A DNA stretch of 64,000 bases from Porticoccaceae bacterium (lineage in GTDB: Bacteria > Pseudomonadota > Gammaproteobacteria > Pseudomonadales > Porticoccaceae), in the NCBI GenBank assembly GCA_029250825.1, contig JAQXEN010000024.1, positions 1 to 64,000 of the forward strand, read 5' to 3'. Below, piece by piece: positions 55,510 to 64,000 of this stretch (position 1 is the first letter of the stretch; each line of letters begins with the position of its first letter). A model generated the notes under the pieces. It saw only the letters and a list, made by a program, of their open reading frames with translations, made no database searches and was not told where the DNA came from. The position numbers were made by a program, and so were the translations under genes.

Positions 55510-57810
55510 TTAAAACTTATAGCCTATATCCAAGCCCACTCGACGTGGCTCCGAGAACCCAAAGTAGTGGGGAGCAATAATGCCATCCGCTGGAGCAACG
55601 CCTTTGTAGTAAAAAGTATCAAATACATTATTTACCCAAACCGTCATGCTCCAGTTGTCTGAGCTGTCATAACCGACACGCAGATTGCTCACAGTAAACT
55701 CATCCAACATAATCGGCTCGAGGGAGAAATCGCCAAATCCTGGACTGGCGCCCTGATGGAAGGATTCCCAAGTGACACTGAGATCGCCCCCTTCAACAGG
55801 CCGACTGTAAGTGGCCACCAGAGCGGCGCTAAAATCAACCGTGCCCGGCAACATAGCGCCGGTGCAGTCATCTTCACAGAAGTCGTCAGAGAGCGTTGGA
55901 TTGGGATTGGTCAGTTCAGAGTCAGCCCAGGCTAATCCCAAATAGATATCGAGGTTGTCGGTGGGCAGATAGCGCATATCCAGTTCTAAGCCAGAGCCTT
56001 CAGCGTCCCCTACATTGGCCACAGTGTAGCGACCATCCACATAGTAACCCGACTGCATGCCGTCAAACTGGTAGCTGTAGAGGGCGGCATTGAGCTGCAT
56101 CTGACCCTCTAGGAACTGACCCTTTAAACCCAGCTCTAAATTGGTCACTTCCTCTTTATCAAAACTTGCCAGTGAGGGATCAAAATCTAAGGCATCTTCG
56201 CCATCCAAATCATCCACAGTGATGTCATCGGCAAAGGACAGCTCCATAGTATTGAAACCGCCGGCTTTGTAACCGGTTGAATAGGTGGCGTAGGTCGAGA
56301 CCTCATCGCTAAGTTGATAAGTCACTGCCGCGCGAACTGAGGTATTGGTCCACTGGTCACTGCCCTGAACAAAATCTGAGGTGAAGAACGGGAAGGTATA
56401 CCAGGTGGCATTGCGCTCTTCGCCGCCAAAGTTCTGTGCAAAATCACGGTTGTCTTCGGTATATCGGGCGCCCAGGGTAAAGTCTAGGTTATCAGTGGCG
56501 TGGAAGGTGGCATCGCCGTAGAGACCCCAACCATCATATTCCGCATCAACATCAACCGAATCGTTGCGCGTGCCGATACCGACAATGGCTTCGTACTCGT
56601 AGTAGTCATAGAGCGTTGCACAGTCGGTGATATCGTCATATTCGTAATAGGTGCCGTAGGCTGCACAAAAAGTATCTTCATCGAGGGTCTGATTAAAGCG
56701 CACCTTGAGCTCTTCTTTGTACCAAGAGGCACCGACAAACCAGCTTACACTGTCAGTCTCTTTGTTGATGCGAAACTCTTGACTGAAGTAGTCTTGCTCT
56801 TGAATCTGGTTGTAGTTCGACAGGAAACTATTACCGCCGTCGAAATCCTCGAGATAGTAATAGTTGTGGCCACGCAAACCGGTGGTTGAGCTAAGGGTAT
56901 AGTCATTGCCCAGATCCACTTCCACATTCAACGTGACGCCCCAGACTTCGCCCTCATCAATAAGCTCCGAGGAGCTAACATCTGAACTGAATTGATCTTC
57001 ATCAGCATCGGTGGTGTAAAAAGGAAAGCCTGTCTCATCGGGATCAAAGGCCTGATAAATAGTCGGCGGTCCTTGACGGTCTTCATACTCAAACATCAGC
57101 CTGCTGGTGATCTCTTCATTCTCAAAGGCCAGGGTATAGCGGGCAGCGGTATTTTCTATCCCGCCGGTCTGCTGGCCATCATTGATATTGGTCACCCAGC
57201 CATCCTGCTGCTGGTGATAGACCGCTAGGCGGCCACTAAACTGATCATTGATCGGCGTATTCATCACCGCGGTGACCTCGCCATAACCATCTTGACCAAG
57301 GCCAATATCGATAGAGCCACCAAACTCACCAGTGGGTTTTGCCGTGGTAATGGAAATTGCACCTGAGGAGGCATTGCGGCCAAACAAGGTGCCCTGAGGA
57401 CCCTTGACCACCTCGACCATTTCAACATCAAAGAAACTGGATACAGCACCACCGGTGCGGCCCAGATAGATACCATCCTGATAGAGGCCAATGGATGGCT
57501 CCGCACCAACGCCAAAGTCATTGGTGCTGATACCGCGAACATTCATTGAGTCGAGGAAAGAATCATCGGTATCGCCAGATACGCCCGGCGTTAATAGGGC
57601 AACCTGTTTGGCATCGGAAATCTGCGCCTTTTCTATAAAGCTGCCGCTAAAGGCGGAGACCGAAATCGGCACATCCTGCAGAGACTGTGCGCGTTTTTGT
57701 ATGGTGACAATGATCTCTTCGATCTGTGATGCGGACAACTGCCCGGCACCTAAGGTCGCCGCGGCCACTGCCGCTGAAATCAGGGTTTTTCTAATATGGT
57801 AGTGCGTCAT
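55510..57810 (-). CDS. TonB-dependent outer-membrane receptor
   Basis: The 766-aa receptor has a signal peptide (MTHYHIRKTLISAAVAAATLGAG, cleaved near LSA-SQ), the TonB-box-like IEEIIVTIQKRAQSLQDVP, a plug with MNVRGISTNDFGVGAEPS and VEVVKGPQGTLFGRNASSG, an Asp/Tyr-rich barrel and C-terminal IGYKF. The start at 57810 was chosen because GGGAGAG lies 5-6 bases upstream. It contains closely spaced cysteines in extracellular loops (EDTFCAAYG, DDFCEDDCTGA). The ligand is not visible; no Fur box is seen, so a nutrient such as a polyamine, peptide or glycan is as likely as iron. Neighbours are the TPR-sulfotransferase and the polyamine-type genes. Confidence 0.9.
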   Translation of the reverse strand: MTHYHIRKTLISAAVAAATLGAGQLSASQIEEIIVTIQKRAQSLQDVPISVSAFSGSFIEKAQISDAKQVALLTPGVSGDTDDSFLDSMNVRGISTNDFGVGAEPSIGLYQDGIYLGRTGGAVSSFFDVEMVEVVKGPQGTLFGRNASSGAISITTAKPTGEFGGSIDIGLGQDGYGEVTAVMNTPINDQFSGRLAVYHQQQDGWVTNINDGQQTGGIENTAARYTLAFENEEITSRLMFEYEDRQGPPTIYQAFDPDETGFPFYTTDADEDQFSSDVSSSELIDEGEVWGVTLNVEVDLGNDYTLSSTTGLRGHNYYYLEDFDGGNSFLSNYNQIQEQDYFSQEFRINKETDSVSWFVGASWYKEELKVRFNQTLDEDTFCAAYGTYYEYDDITDCATLYDYYEYEAIVGIGTRNDSVDVDAEYDGWGLYGDATFHATDNLDFTLGARYTEDNRDFAQNFGGEERNATWYTFPFFTSDFVQGSDQWTNTSVRAAVTYQLSDEVSTYATYSTGYKAGGFNTMELSFADDITVDDLDGEDALDFDPSLASFDKEEVTNLELGLKGQFLEGQMQLNAALYSYQFDGMQSGYYVDGRYTVANVGDAEGSGLELDMRYLPTDNLDIYLGLAWADSELTNPNPTLSDDFCEDDCTGAMLPGTVDFSAALVATYSRPVEGGDLSVTWESFHQGASPGFGDFSLEPIMLDEFTVSNLRVGYDSSDNWSMTVWVNNVFDTFYYKGVAPADGIIAPHYFGFSEPRRVGLDIGYKF

Positions 57811-58343
57811 AGCAACTCTCCCAGTAAACATTATCGGCGATTTTTTCGCCTTGTTTGTTTTAAAGTTGGCGCTTAACAATGGGTTGGTAAAAATATTTTG
57901 TTAAGGTCTTTCATTAAAGTGTTTCGTCGAGGTACTTCATTGAATAGTGCTTTAGTTGCATAGTGCTTTCGTTGCCTAGCGCTTTAATCGTGCATTAAAA
58001 ACGCGTGTTAAAATGGTGCATTAAAATAGTGCATTAAAAGCCCTGTACTCAATTATTCACTCCTGTCGCCAAGCCTTGCAGAGACTTGGTAAGCGACCCC
58101 TAAGTGTATAGCCTGACTTCTTTACTCACCAGATTTTTTTAACCGATTCCGGTGTTTGTTTGGGCCCTACAAATCGCCTGTAAAAACCCTACAAAACCTA
58201 TAAAAAATCCTATCCACCCCTTTGGGTACGTGACCCTCAAATGATTCTATGGTCAGATAAGGGGCTTATTTATGGGTTTAAAAGCACCCTTTTAAAAACA
58301 CCCCAACGGGGTAAGTTCCACCAATAGGCCAAGCCCAATTACT
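57811..58343. other. 533-bp intergenic region with short degenerate repeats between TonB receptor and aminotransferase
   Basis: No gene is seen. Positions 57944-57990 hold three tandem units of about 16 bp (ATAGTGCTTTAGTTGC, ATAGTGCTTTCGTTGC, CTAGCGCTTTAATCG), followed to 58040 by three GTGCATTAAAA-like units. From 58170 to 58215 there is a phased series of CCTACAAA / CCTATAAA units. Both divergent promoters must lie here. The repeats could be regulator sites or slippage products. Confidence 0.5.
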
Positions 58344-59708
58344 ATGACTAAAAACCGAACTACCCAGCAATGGCAACAGCTCGATGTACAGCGCCACTTG
58401 CACCCCTTTACCGACTTTAACCAATACGCAGGCAGACCCGGGCGAATCATTAACCGCGCGGAGCATATCTACATCTATGACACAGACGACAATCAGATAC
58501 TCGATGGCATGTCAGGCCTCTGGTGCTGTAGTCTCGGATACAGCCAACCGGCAATTGCCGAGGCCGTGAGCCGTCAATTTGAGCAACTGCCCTACTACAA
58601 TAATTTCTTTCAGTGCAGCAATGCGCCGGCGGTGGAGCTGGCCGAACGCCTGGTAGATATGGCTCCCGAACGCTTTACCCATGTGTTTTTTACCAATTCT
58701 GGCTCCGAGGCCAACGACACCAATATTCGTCTGGTACGGCGCTACTGGGATCTGAAGGACAGGCCCAACAAGCGGATTATTATCTCGCGGCAAAATGCCT
58801 ATCACGGCAGCACCATTGCCTCGGCTAGCCTCGGTGGCTTCGGCTTTGTCCACCAGCAGTTCGAAACCCTGCCCTATGTTGAGCACATAGTGGATCCCAA
58901 CTGGTTTGTGAATGGCGGTGATCTCAGCCCTGAAGAGTTTGGTCTGCAGGCGGCCCGCGCCCTAGAAAAGAAAATTGATGAGATCGGTGAAGACAATATT
59001 GCTGCGTTTATTGCCGAACCGATTCAAGGTGCCGGCGGCGTGATTGTGCCGCCGGACAGCTACTGGCCCGAGGTCAGCCGTATTCTAAAAGAGCGAGATA
59101 TTCTGTTTATCAGCGATGAAGTGATCTGCGGTTTTGGCCGCACCGGTGAGCTTTTTGGCAGCCAGACTCTGGGTACCGAACCGGATCTAATCACCTTTGC
59201 CAAGGCGGTGACCAATGGCTTTCAACCTCTCGGCGGGGTGTTAGTCAGCGATAAAATTGCCACTGTGATTACCGCTAAAGGCGGTGAGTTTGCCCACGGC
59301 TTCACCTATTCGGGACATCCGATTGCCTGTGCCGCGGCAATGGCGACTTTGGATATTATGCAGAGTGAAAATATATTCCAGCAGGTTCGCGATCAGGCCG
59401 CGCCCTATATGCAAAAGCGTTGGGCGGAACTGGCCGAGCACCCGATTGTTGGCCATACCCGAGGGCTGGGTATGTTTGGCTCTATGGAGCTGGTACGCAA
59501 TAAACAGACCCGCGAGCGTCTGGCGCCAGATGAGGTATCCGGAGGCATCTGTCGTGATATCTCCCTAGCGAATGGTTTAGTGATGCGCGCCGTCGGTGAC
59601 TCGATGATTATTTCACCGCCACTGATCTGCAGCGAGGATGAGATCGACATGCTGATTGAGCGCGCCACTCAGGCATTGGACAAGACTGCGGAATATTTTT
59701 CTGTCTAG
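58344..59708 (+). CDS. Class III PLP aminotransferase, putrescine/polyamine-pyruvate aminotransferase-like (SpuC type)
   Basis: The 454-aa aminotransferase has LHPFTDFNQYAG at the start, FTNSGSEANDTNIRLVR (phosphate binding), Asp258 in FISDEVICGFGRTG, and the PLP lysine Lys287 in LITFAKAVTNGFQPLGG. The pattern is that of omega-amine:pyruvate transaminases such as SpuC, which convert putrescine and related diamines to aminoaldehydes. The PuuA-like ligase at 51.9 kb supports polyamine catabolism, but taurine or beta-alanine substrates are possible. It is followed 184 bp later by a NhaC-type transporter in the same direction. No clear ribosome site precedes the ATG. Confidence 0.85.
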   Translation: MTKNRTTQQWQQLDVQRHLHPFTDFNQYAGRPGRIINRAEHIYIYDTDDNQILDGMSGLWCCSLGYSQPAIAEAVSRQFEQLPYYNNFFQCSNAPAVELAERLVDMAPERFTHVFFTNSGSEANDTNIRLVRRYWDLKDRPNKRIIISRQNAYHGSTIASASLGGFGFVHQQFETLPYVEHIVDPNWFVNGGDLSPEEFGLQAARALEKKIDEIGEDNIAAFIAEPIQGAGGVIVPPDSYWPEVSRILKERDILFISDEVICGFGRTGELFGSQTLGTEPDLITFAKAVTNGFQPLGGVLVSDKIATVITAKGGEFAHGFTYSGHPIACAAAMATLDIMQSENIFQQVRDQAAPYMQKRWAELAEHPIVGHTRGLGMFGSMELVRNKQTRERLAPDEVSGGICRDISLANGLVMRAVGDSMIISPPLICSEDEIDMLIERATQALDKTAEYFSV

Positions 59709-59892
59709 CGCGGTTTAATCTCAGGAACCAGCGGACACAATAAGGGGCATCCGCGCCCCGAAAGCTTAAATCGGTATAAAGTCATCGACTGCTGTCGAGA
59801 AGGGTAGATAGATAGCAGCAGTGCTGGTAAGTTAGCTTCTGATATCACAAGCCGCACTCTCTAGACCTACAACAATAATAACTGAGACATAT

Positions 59893-61359
59893 ATGAACCG
59901 TCCCCTGGTAAAGCCTAGTCTTCTCGATGCCCTTATTCCCGTCATTCTTTTAGTCGCCATGCTTGCTGGCACCGTGTTTGTGTTTGGCCTCGACTCTTCA
60001 GGCCCCAATCAGGTGGCGCTGTCGTTGGCTGCTGCCATCGCCGCATTAATCGGCATTAAAAATGGTTTGACCTGGAAGCAGATCGAGCAGGGCATGATCG
60101 ATACCATTACGGTGTCACTGCCAGCAATTCTGATTCTGTTTATGGTCGGAGCGCTGATCGGCAGCTGGATCCTCGCCGGAACCGTGCCCAGCATGATCTA
60201 TTACGGTGTCGAAATTATGTCGCCGGACTACTTTTATATGACCTGCTGTCTGGTCTGCGCCCTAATCGGTTTTAGTGTTGGCAGTTCATGGACAGTGGCA
60301 GGCACTCTCGGTATCGGTTTTATGGGTATAGCGGCGGCGCTGGATCTGTCTCTGCCAATCAGTGCCGGTGCGATTATCTCTGGAGCCTATTTTGGCGATA
60401 AGCTATCGCCCCTCTCGGATACCACTAATCTCGCCGCGGCTGTGACCAACAGTGATCTGTTTGATCATATTCAACATATGCTCTGGACTACTGTGCCGAG
60501 TTTTATTATTACCCTAGGGCTGTTCTTTGTGCTTGGCATGGGCAGTGAAATCAATATCAAAGTCGATGATATTGCGATTCTGCAGACCGCAATGCAGAAC
60601 GCTTTTCTGGTTAATCCCTTTATGTTGACGCCACTGGTACTGCTATTAGGGATGGCAATTATGCGCAAGCCGGCCCTGTCGACCCTGATCTGTGGCGTGA
60701 TAGCCGGCTGTGTCTTTGCTGTGTTATTCCAGCTGGATGCGGTGATTACCCTCGCGGCAGACGCCAGCCTAAGCAGTTCAGCGGCCATTTTTAAGGGGCT
60801 GTTCACAGCGATGTTCTTGGGCTTTAGCTCGGTGAGCGGCAATGAATCTATGGATGCACTACTGTCCAAGGGGGGCATGGAAAGCATGCTGCTGACCATT
60901 GGACTGATTATCAATGCGATGGCTTTTGGCGGTGCAATGGCTCGCACGGGTCTGTTGGAACGCATAGTGGAAGCCGCGCTCAATCGAGTGAAGTCTGCCG
61001 GCGGCCTAATCACTACGACCATCGCCACCTGTATAGGCACCAATATTCTGGCCGCGGATCAATATCTGTCCATTGTGATTCCCGGGCAGATGTTCTCCGA
61101 TGCCTATAAGCGCCGCAATCTCCGCGCGATTAATCTGTCCCGAACCCTAGAGGACTCAGGCACTCTGACCTCGGTACTGGTGCCCTGGAACACCTGTGGT
61201 GCCTTTATGTCGGCGACACTAGGGGTCAGTACTTTTTACTATGCTCCCTATGCCTTCTTTAATCTCTGTTGCCCACTGATTGCGATAATCTATGGCTTCT
61301 ATCAAATTAAGTTGCCCATGATCAGCGACTCAGACACCACTCTGGAAAACAACGGCTAA
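59893..61359 (+). CDS. NhaC-family Na+/H+ antiporter
   Basis: The 488-aa protein has 11-12 hydrophobic segments and the NhaC pattern: FMVGALIGSWILAGTVPSMIYYG, GSSWTVAGTLGIGFMGIAAA, GAIISGAYFGDKLSPLSDTTNLA, and ILAADQYLSIVIPGQMF near 380, with LEDSGTLTSVLVPWNTCGAF. NhaC-type proteins exchange Na+ for H+, and some relatives carry amino acids or other organic anions (for example malate/lactate). It lies between the SpuC-like aminotransferase and the M28 peptidase genes, so uptake of a nitrogenous substrate is possible but not shown. Confidence 0.9.
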   Translation: MNRPLVKPSLLDALIPVILLVAMLAGTVFVFGLDSSGPNQVALSLAAAIAALIGIKNGLTWKQIEQGMIDTITVSLPAILILFMVGALIGSWILAGTVPSMIYYGVEIMSPDYFYMTCCLVCALIGFSVGSSWTVAGTLGIGFMGIAAALDLSLPISAGAIISGAYFGDKLSPLSDTTNLAAAVTNSDLFDHIQHMLWTTVPSFIITLGLFFVLGMGSEINIKVDDIAILQTAMQNAFLVNPFMLTPLVLLLGMAIMRKPALSTLICGVIAGCVFAVLFQLDAVITLAADASLSSSAAIFKGLFTAMFLGFSSVSGNESMDALLSKGGMESMLLTIGLIINAMAFGGAMARTGLLERIVEAALNRVKSAGGLITTTIATCIGTNILAADQYLSIVIPGQMFSDAYKRRNLRAINLSRTLEDSGTLTSVLVPWNTCGAFMSATLGVSTFYYAPYAFFNLCCPLIAIIYGFYQIKLPMISDSDTTLENNG

Positions 61360-61401
61360 GCTATTTTGATAAAGTCCGCAAAACAGCTATGGTGATTAAA
61401 T

Positions 61402-62346
61402 ATGATGTCGAAGGTTTTCAGATCAGTAACTCGATTCAGTATGACAGCAGCCCTCGCGGTACTGTCAGCGCTGGGCTCTGGGCAACCGCCAAAAACCATC
61501 GCGGAGCAACAGCCTTTTGATGGCCAGTTAGCCCTGCAACATATTGCTCAGCAGGTAAGTTTTGGCCCCCGTGCGGCAGGCTATGAAGGCAAGCAGAAAA
61601 CCCTAGATTATATTCAGCAACTTCTGCAATCCCAGGCGGATAAATTGGTAGTGCAGCAGTTTCAGACCCAGGGTCTGCGGGGCAACAATCTCTGGGCGAG
61701 CTTTTATGCCGCCGATCCCAAGCTCCGAGGTCAGTCGAGAATAATGCTCGCAGCACACTGGGATACTAGGCCTATTGCCGAGCGCGACAAGCTGGCTAGC
61801 AAGCGCTCGCAACCGGTTATCGGTGCCAATGACGGCGCCTCCGGTGTCGCCGTATTACTGGAGATCGCGCGGCTGCTAAGCAACCAGCGCGCCCCGGTAA
61901 CCGTTGATCTGGTATTTTTTGATCTCGAGGATATGGGCAATATCGATGACCTGCCCTTCTCTATCGGGGCCACTGAATTTGTCCGCCAAAACCGCTTCTA
62001 TCGCCCCGCCGCTGGTGTGGTGGTGGATATGGTCTGCGACCGGGACCTGGTGATTCCCCAAGAGCGTTTCTCTCGGGACGGCGCCAGAGATCTGCAAGAC
62101 CAGATTTGGCGCATCGCCCAGTCTCAGGGAGCCGAGGCATTTAAACCTCACAAAGGCAGCTATATCGAGGATGACCATCTACCGTTTTTGCGTGCCGGAC
62201 TCAAGGTAGTCAATCTGATCCACTGGCCGTTCCCCAAGTCCTGGCATACCAGTGGTGATACTATTGACCGCTGCAGTGCCGACAGCTTGCAACAGGTAGG
62301 CAGGGTGATTTCAGAATTTATTTATCGTCAAGGGGAACCGCTATGA
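61402..62346 (+). CDS. M28-family metallopeptidase, glutaminyl-peptide cyclotransferase-like
   Basis: The 314-aa secreted protein has a signal peptide (TAALAVLSALGSG) and a zinc M28 domain: LAAHWDTRP (first zinc His), ANDGASGVAVLLE (bridging Asp), VFFDLEDMG in place of the usual GEE, and IEDDHLPFLRAGLKVVNLIHWPFPKSWHTSGDT. The last block, with WPFPKSWHT, is characteristic of glutaminyl cyclases (N-terminal pyroglutamate formation), so QC-like activity is as likely as peptidase activity. Its stop overlaps the next gene by 4 bases (ATGA), forming a coupled pair with the M20 hydrolase. Confidence 0.83.
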   Translation: MMSKVFRSVTRFSMTAALAVLSALGSGQPPKTIAEQQPFDGQLALQHIAQQVSFGPRAAGYEGKQKTLDYIQQLLQSQADKLVVQQFQTQGLRGNNLWASFYAADPKLRGQSRIMLAAHWDTRPIAERDKLASKRSQPVIGANDGASGVAVLLEIARLLSNQRAPVTVDLVFFDLEDMGNIDDLPFSIGATEFVRQNRFYRPAAGVVVDMVCDRDLVIPQERFSRDGARDLQDQIWRIAQSQGAEAFKPHKGSYIEDDHLPFLRAGLKVVNLIHWPFPKSWHTSGDTIDRCSADSLQQVGRVISEFIYRQGEPL

Positions 62347-63707
62347 AGAACTTATCCATACCCTCGCTGGGCTTTTTGTCCGCTGCACTTTTTTTAGTTG
62401 TTGGCGCAGCGGCCAACAGCTCCCCAAGCAATGCCCTCTCCAGTGAAGAACTGGCGCGCTCGGTAACAGAGGATTACAACGATCGTCTCGGCGCTCTGTT
62501 CACACATTTTCACCGCAATCCTGAACTCAGTTTTATGGAAACCAAAACTGCGAAAAAATTGGCTAATGAACTACGCAACAGCGGCTTCAACGTAACCGAA
62601 AAAGTCGGTGGCACCGGTGTGGTAGCTCTCTTAGAAAACGGCGATGGCCCACTGGTAATGATGCGCGCCGATATGGATGGTCTGCCAGTAGAAGAAAAGT
62701 CTGGCTTAGATTATGCCTCCACGGCAACTCAAACAGACCCTATCACCGGCAACCAGGTGCCAGTGATGCACGCCTGTGGTCACGATGTGCATATCACCAG
62801 TTTGATCGGTACCGCGCGTCAGATGGCCGCACGGAGAGATAACTGGTCTGGCACCCTGATGCTGATCGGGCAACCGGCGGAGGAACGCATTCGCGGCGCC
62901 AAAGCAATGATGGATGACAATCTCTGGGAGCGCTTTGGCCAGCCAGATTATGCCCTCGCATTCCATGTGGGTGCCGGACTGCCAGCAGGCCTAATCAATG
63001 TGCAGGAGGGTTCGCCCTTTGCCGGTTCCGATAGTTTGGACATTATTATTCACGGTGTTGGCGCTCACGGCGCGTCGCCCCATGCCGGCAAGGATCCTAT
63101 TGTTCTGGGCAGCCAGATTGTGGTTGCCTTGCAGACGCTTGTTTCCAGAGAGCTGGCACCCAGAGAACCTGGCGTGGTTACAGTTGGCTCCTTTCATGGG
63201 GGCACCAAGCACAATATTATTTCTGATCGCGCGGTGCTGCAGCTAACCGTGCGCAATACCAATCTCGACACACGGGACCTACTGCTCAAAGGCATTAAGC
63301 GCATCGCCGAAAATCTCGGTCGTGCAGCTGGTCTGCCAGAGGATAAGTTGCCCGAAGTGATCTATTCAAAATCCTCGACTCCACCTACCATTAACAATGC
63401 ACCCCTAGTGCGACGCTTAAAGGCGGTGTGGCAGGCAGGACTGGGTGAACGGGAGGTGGTTTCAATTTCTTCCAAGGGCATGGGCGCCGAGGACTTCCCC
63501 TATTTCACCACGGAACCCGCCATTCCCAGTGTCTACTTTACCGTGGGTGGCACCAGTGTCGAAGACTACAGAGCCGCCGCAGCCGGCGGCGCGCCAATTG
63601 CCTCTCATCACAGTCCGCTGTTTAGAATTGACCCGCAGCCCTCGGTTACCCGCGGCGTGCAGGCAACGGTTTTAGCGCTGATGGACTTGATGCCACCTGC
63701 GCCCTAG
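62343..63707 (+). CDS. M20-family amidohydrolase (hippurate hydrolase / aminoacylase-like), secreted
   Basis: The 454-aa protein has a signal peptide (LGFLSAALFLVVGAAA) and an M20D amidohydrolase domain: FHRNPELSFMET, VMMRADMDGLPVEE (first metal Asp), HACGHDVHITSL (metal and catalytic region), GQPAEERIRGAKAMM with the catalytic Glu pair, and GMGAEDFPYFTTEPAIP. Members cut N-acyl amino acids, including hippurate and indole-3-acetyl amino acids. The catalytic residues appear intact. It is translationally coupled to the M28 gene upstream, so the two probably process peptides or N-acyl amino acids in the periplasm. Confidence 0.88.
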   Translation: MKNLSIPSLGFLSAALFLVVGAAANSSPSNALSSEELARSVTEDYNDRLGALFTHFHRNPELSFMETKTAKKLANELRNSGFNVTEKVGGTGVVALLENGDGPLVMMRADMDGLPVEEKSGLDYASTATQTDPITGNQVPVMHACGHDVHITSLIGTARQMAARRDNWSGTLMLIGQPAEERIRGAKAMMDDNLWERFGQPDYALAFHVGAGLPAGLINVQEGSPFAGSDSLDIIIHGVGAHGASPHAGKDPIVLGSQIVVALQTLVSRELAPREPGVVTVGSFHGGTKHNIISDRAVLQLTVRNTNLDTRDLLLKGIKRIAENLGRAAGLPEDKLPEVIYSKSSTPPTINNAPLVRRLKAVWQAGLGEREVVSISSKGMGAEDFPYFTTEPAIPSVYFTVGGTSVEDYRAAAAGGAPIASHHSPLFRIDPQPSVTRGVQATVLALMDLMPPAP

Positions 63708-63736
63708 TCGTTTTCAGAGTTGGGATTAGCGGTTGT

Positions 63737-64000
63737 TTAGATAACCGCTTTTAAAGAGGACAGACAATAATCAATATTGGCCTGTTTGCTGGCGTGACCC
63801 ATCAGGCCAATACGCCAGACCTTGCCCGCGAGGGCACCCAAGCCAGCGCCGATTTCCAGATTGTAGTCATTTAATAGCTGAGTGCGCACCGCGGCATCAT
63901 CAATGCCCTTTGGAATAAAAACCGTATTTAGCTGGGGCAGTCGATCCGCCTCGGCAACCAGAAATGCAATACCCATCTGTTCTAAACCCTGACGCAGTGC
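63737..64000 (-). CDS. Alanine-glyoxylate/serine-type aminotransferase, C-terminal part (continues beyond window)
   Basis: The minus-strand frame is open to the right window edge. The visible 88 residues form the C-terminal domain of a class V PLP aminotransferase: LPQLNTVFIPKGIDDAAVRTQLLNDY (split), IGAGLGALAGKVWRIGLMGHASKQANI and a final helix. This matches alanine/serine-glyoxylate aminotransferases. The PLP lysine lies outside the window. It is convergent with the M20 hydrolase gene, 29 bp away. Confidence 0.87.
   Translation of the reverse strand, partial: ALRQGLEQMGIAFLVAEADRLPQLNTVFIPKGIDDAAVRTQLLNDYNLEIGAGLGALAGKVWRIGLMGHASKQANIDYCLSSLKAVI

Overview
The window looks like a chromosomal segment of a marine gammaproteobacterium. 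It carries tgt-queA-secD-secF, rlmJ, trhO, pyrF-lapA, rpmE-priA and oxyR/ahpCF in gammaproteobacterial style, and also two large TonB-dependent receptors, laminarin/beta-glucan hydrolases (GH3 and GH16), a LbtU-like porin and a sulfotransferase-TPR protein. This mix resembles the Cellvibrionales/Porticoccaceae (SAR92-like) group. That placement is inference from gene content, not a database result.

Layout. 1-7.0 kb: the end of a GH3 glucosidase with a CBM6 module, a small membrane protein, a Sel1 protein, the divergent oxyR / ahpC-ahpF peroxide-defence locus, and an AraC regulator gene broken by two adjacent stop codons. 7.1-31.7 kb: a large catabolic island. It holds a class I HMG-CoA reductase, a membrane-anchored amidohydrolase, an OYE-family flavoenzyme, a MarR regulator, a FAD-monooxygenase/OYE fusion of the salicylyl-CoA hydroxylase / 2-aminobenzoyl-CoA monooxygenase type, SDR, enoyl-CoA hydratase, acyl-CoA dehydrogenase, three MaoC-like hydratases, a GMC dehydrogenase with a Tat-signal small subunit, a TonB receptor, a RutA-like LLM monooxygenase, RidA, an isatin-hydrolase-like cyclase, a two-subunit indolepyruvate:ferredoxin oxidoreductase and a glutaryl-CoA dehydrogenase. 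Four copies of an 18-bp palindrome (TATTTTAA-NN-TTAAAATA) lie in the promoter regions of marR/monooxygenase, LLM/MaoC, RidA/cyclase and glutaryl-CoA dehydrogenase. This makes a MarR-controlled regulon very likely. The simplest reading is aerobic breakdown of an indolic or other N-heteroaromatic compound through isatinate/anthranilate and 2-aminobenzoyl-CoA towards glutaryl-CoA. The substrate is inferred, and no CoA ligase is present in the window.

31.6-37.7 kb: a truncated retropepsin-like lipoprotein gene, then secF, secD, tgt, queA (yajC is missing from its usual place) and a tRNA-Leu(CAA). The 3' end and terminator of the tRNA are duplicated 183 bp downstream. 38-44.3 kb: a Fur-box-linked hypothetical gene plus LbtU-like porin, a DUF3047 protein, a small secreted protein and a decayed YadA-head/peptidase-S74 surface protein (one frameshift and one nonsense codon). 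44.4-51.9 kb: housekeeping genes (rlmJ, trhO, pyrF, lapA, rpmE, priA, an FtsN-like SPOR protein) and a GH16 lipoprotein.

51.9-64 kb: a glutamine-synthetase-family enzyme (PuuA-like), a TPR-sulfotransferase and a TonB receptor on the minus strand. They face a SpuC-like aminotransferase, a NhaC-type antiporter and an M28-M20 peptidase pair on the plus strand. The window ends inside an alanine-glyoxylate-type aminotransferase. PuuA-like plus SpuC-like enzymes suggest polyamine catabolism.

Several genes in the window show decay: AraC, S74 protein, retropepsin-like lipoprotein, and possibly the porin start codon.
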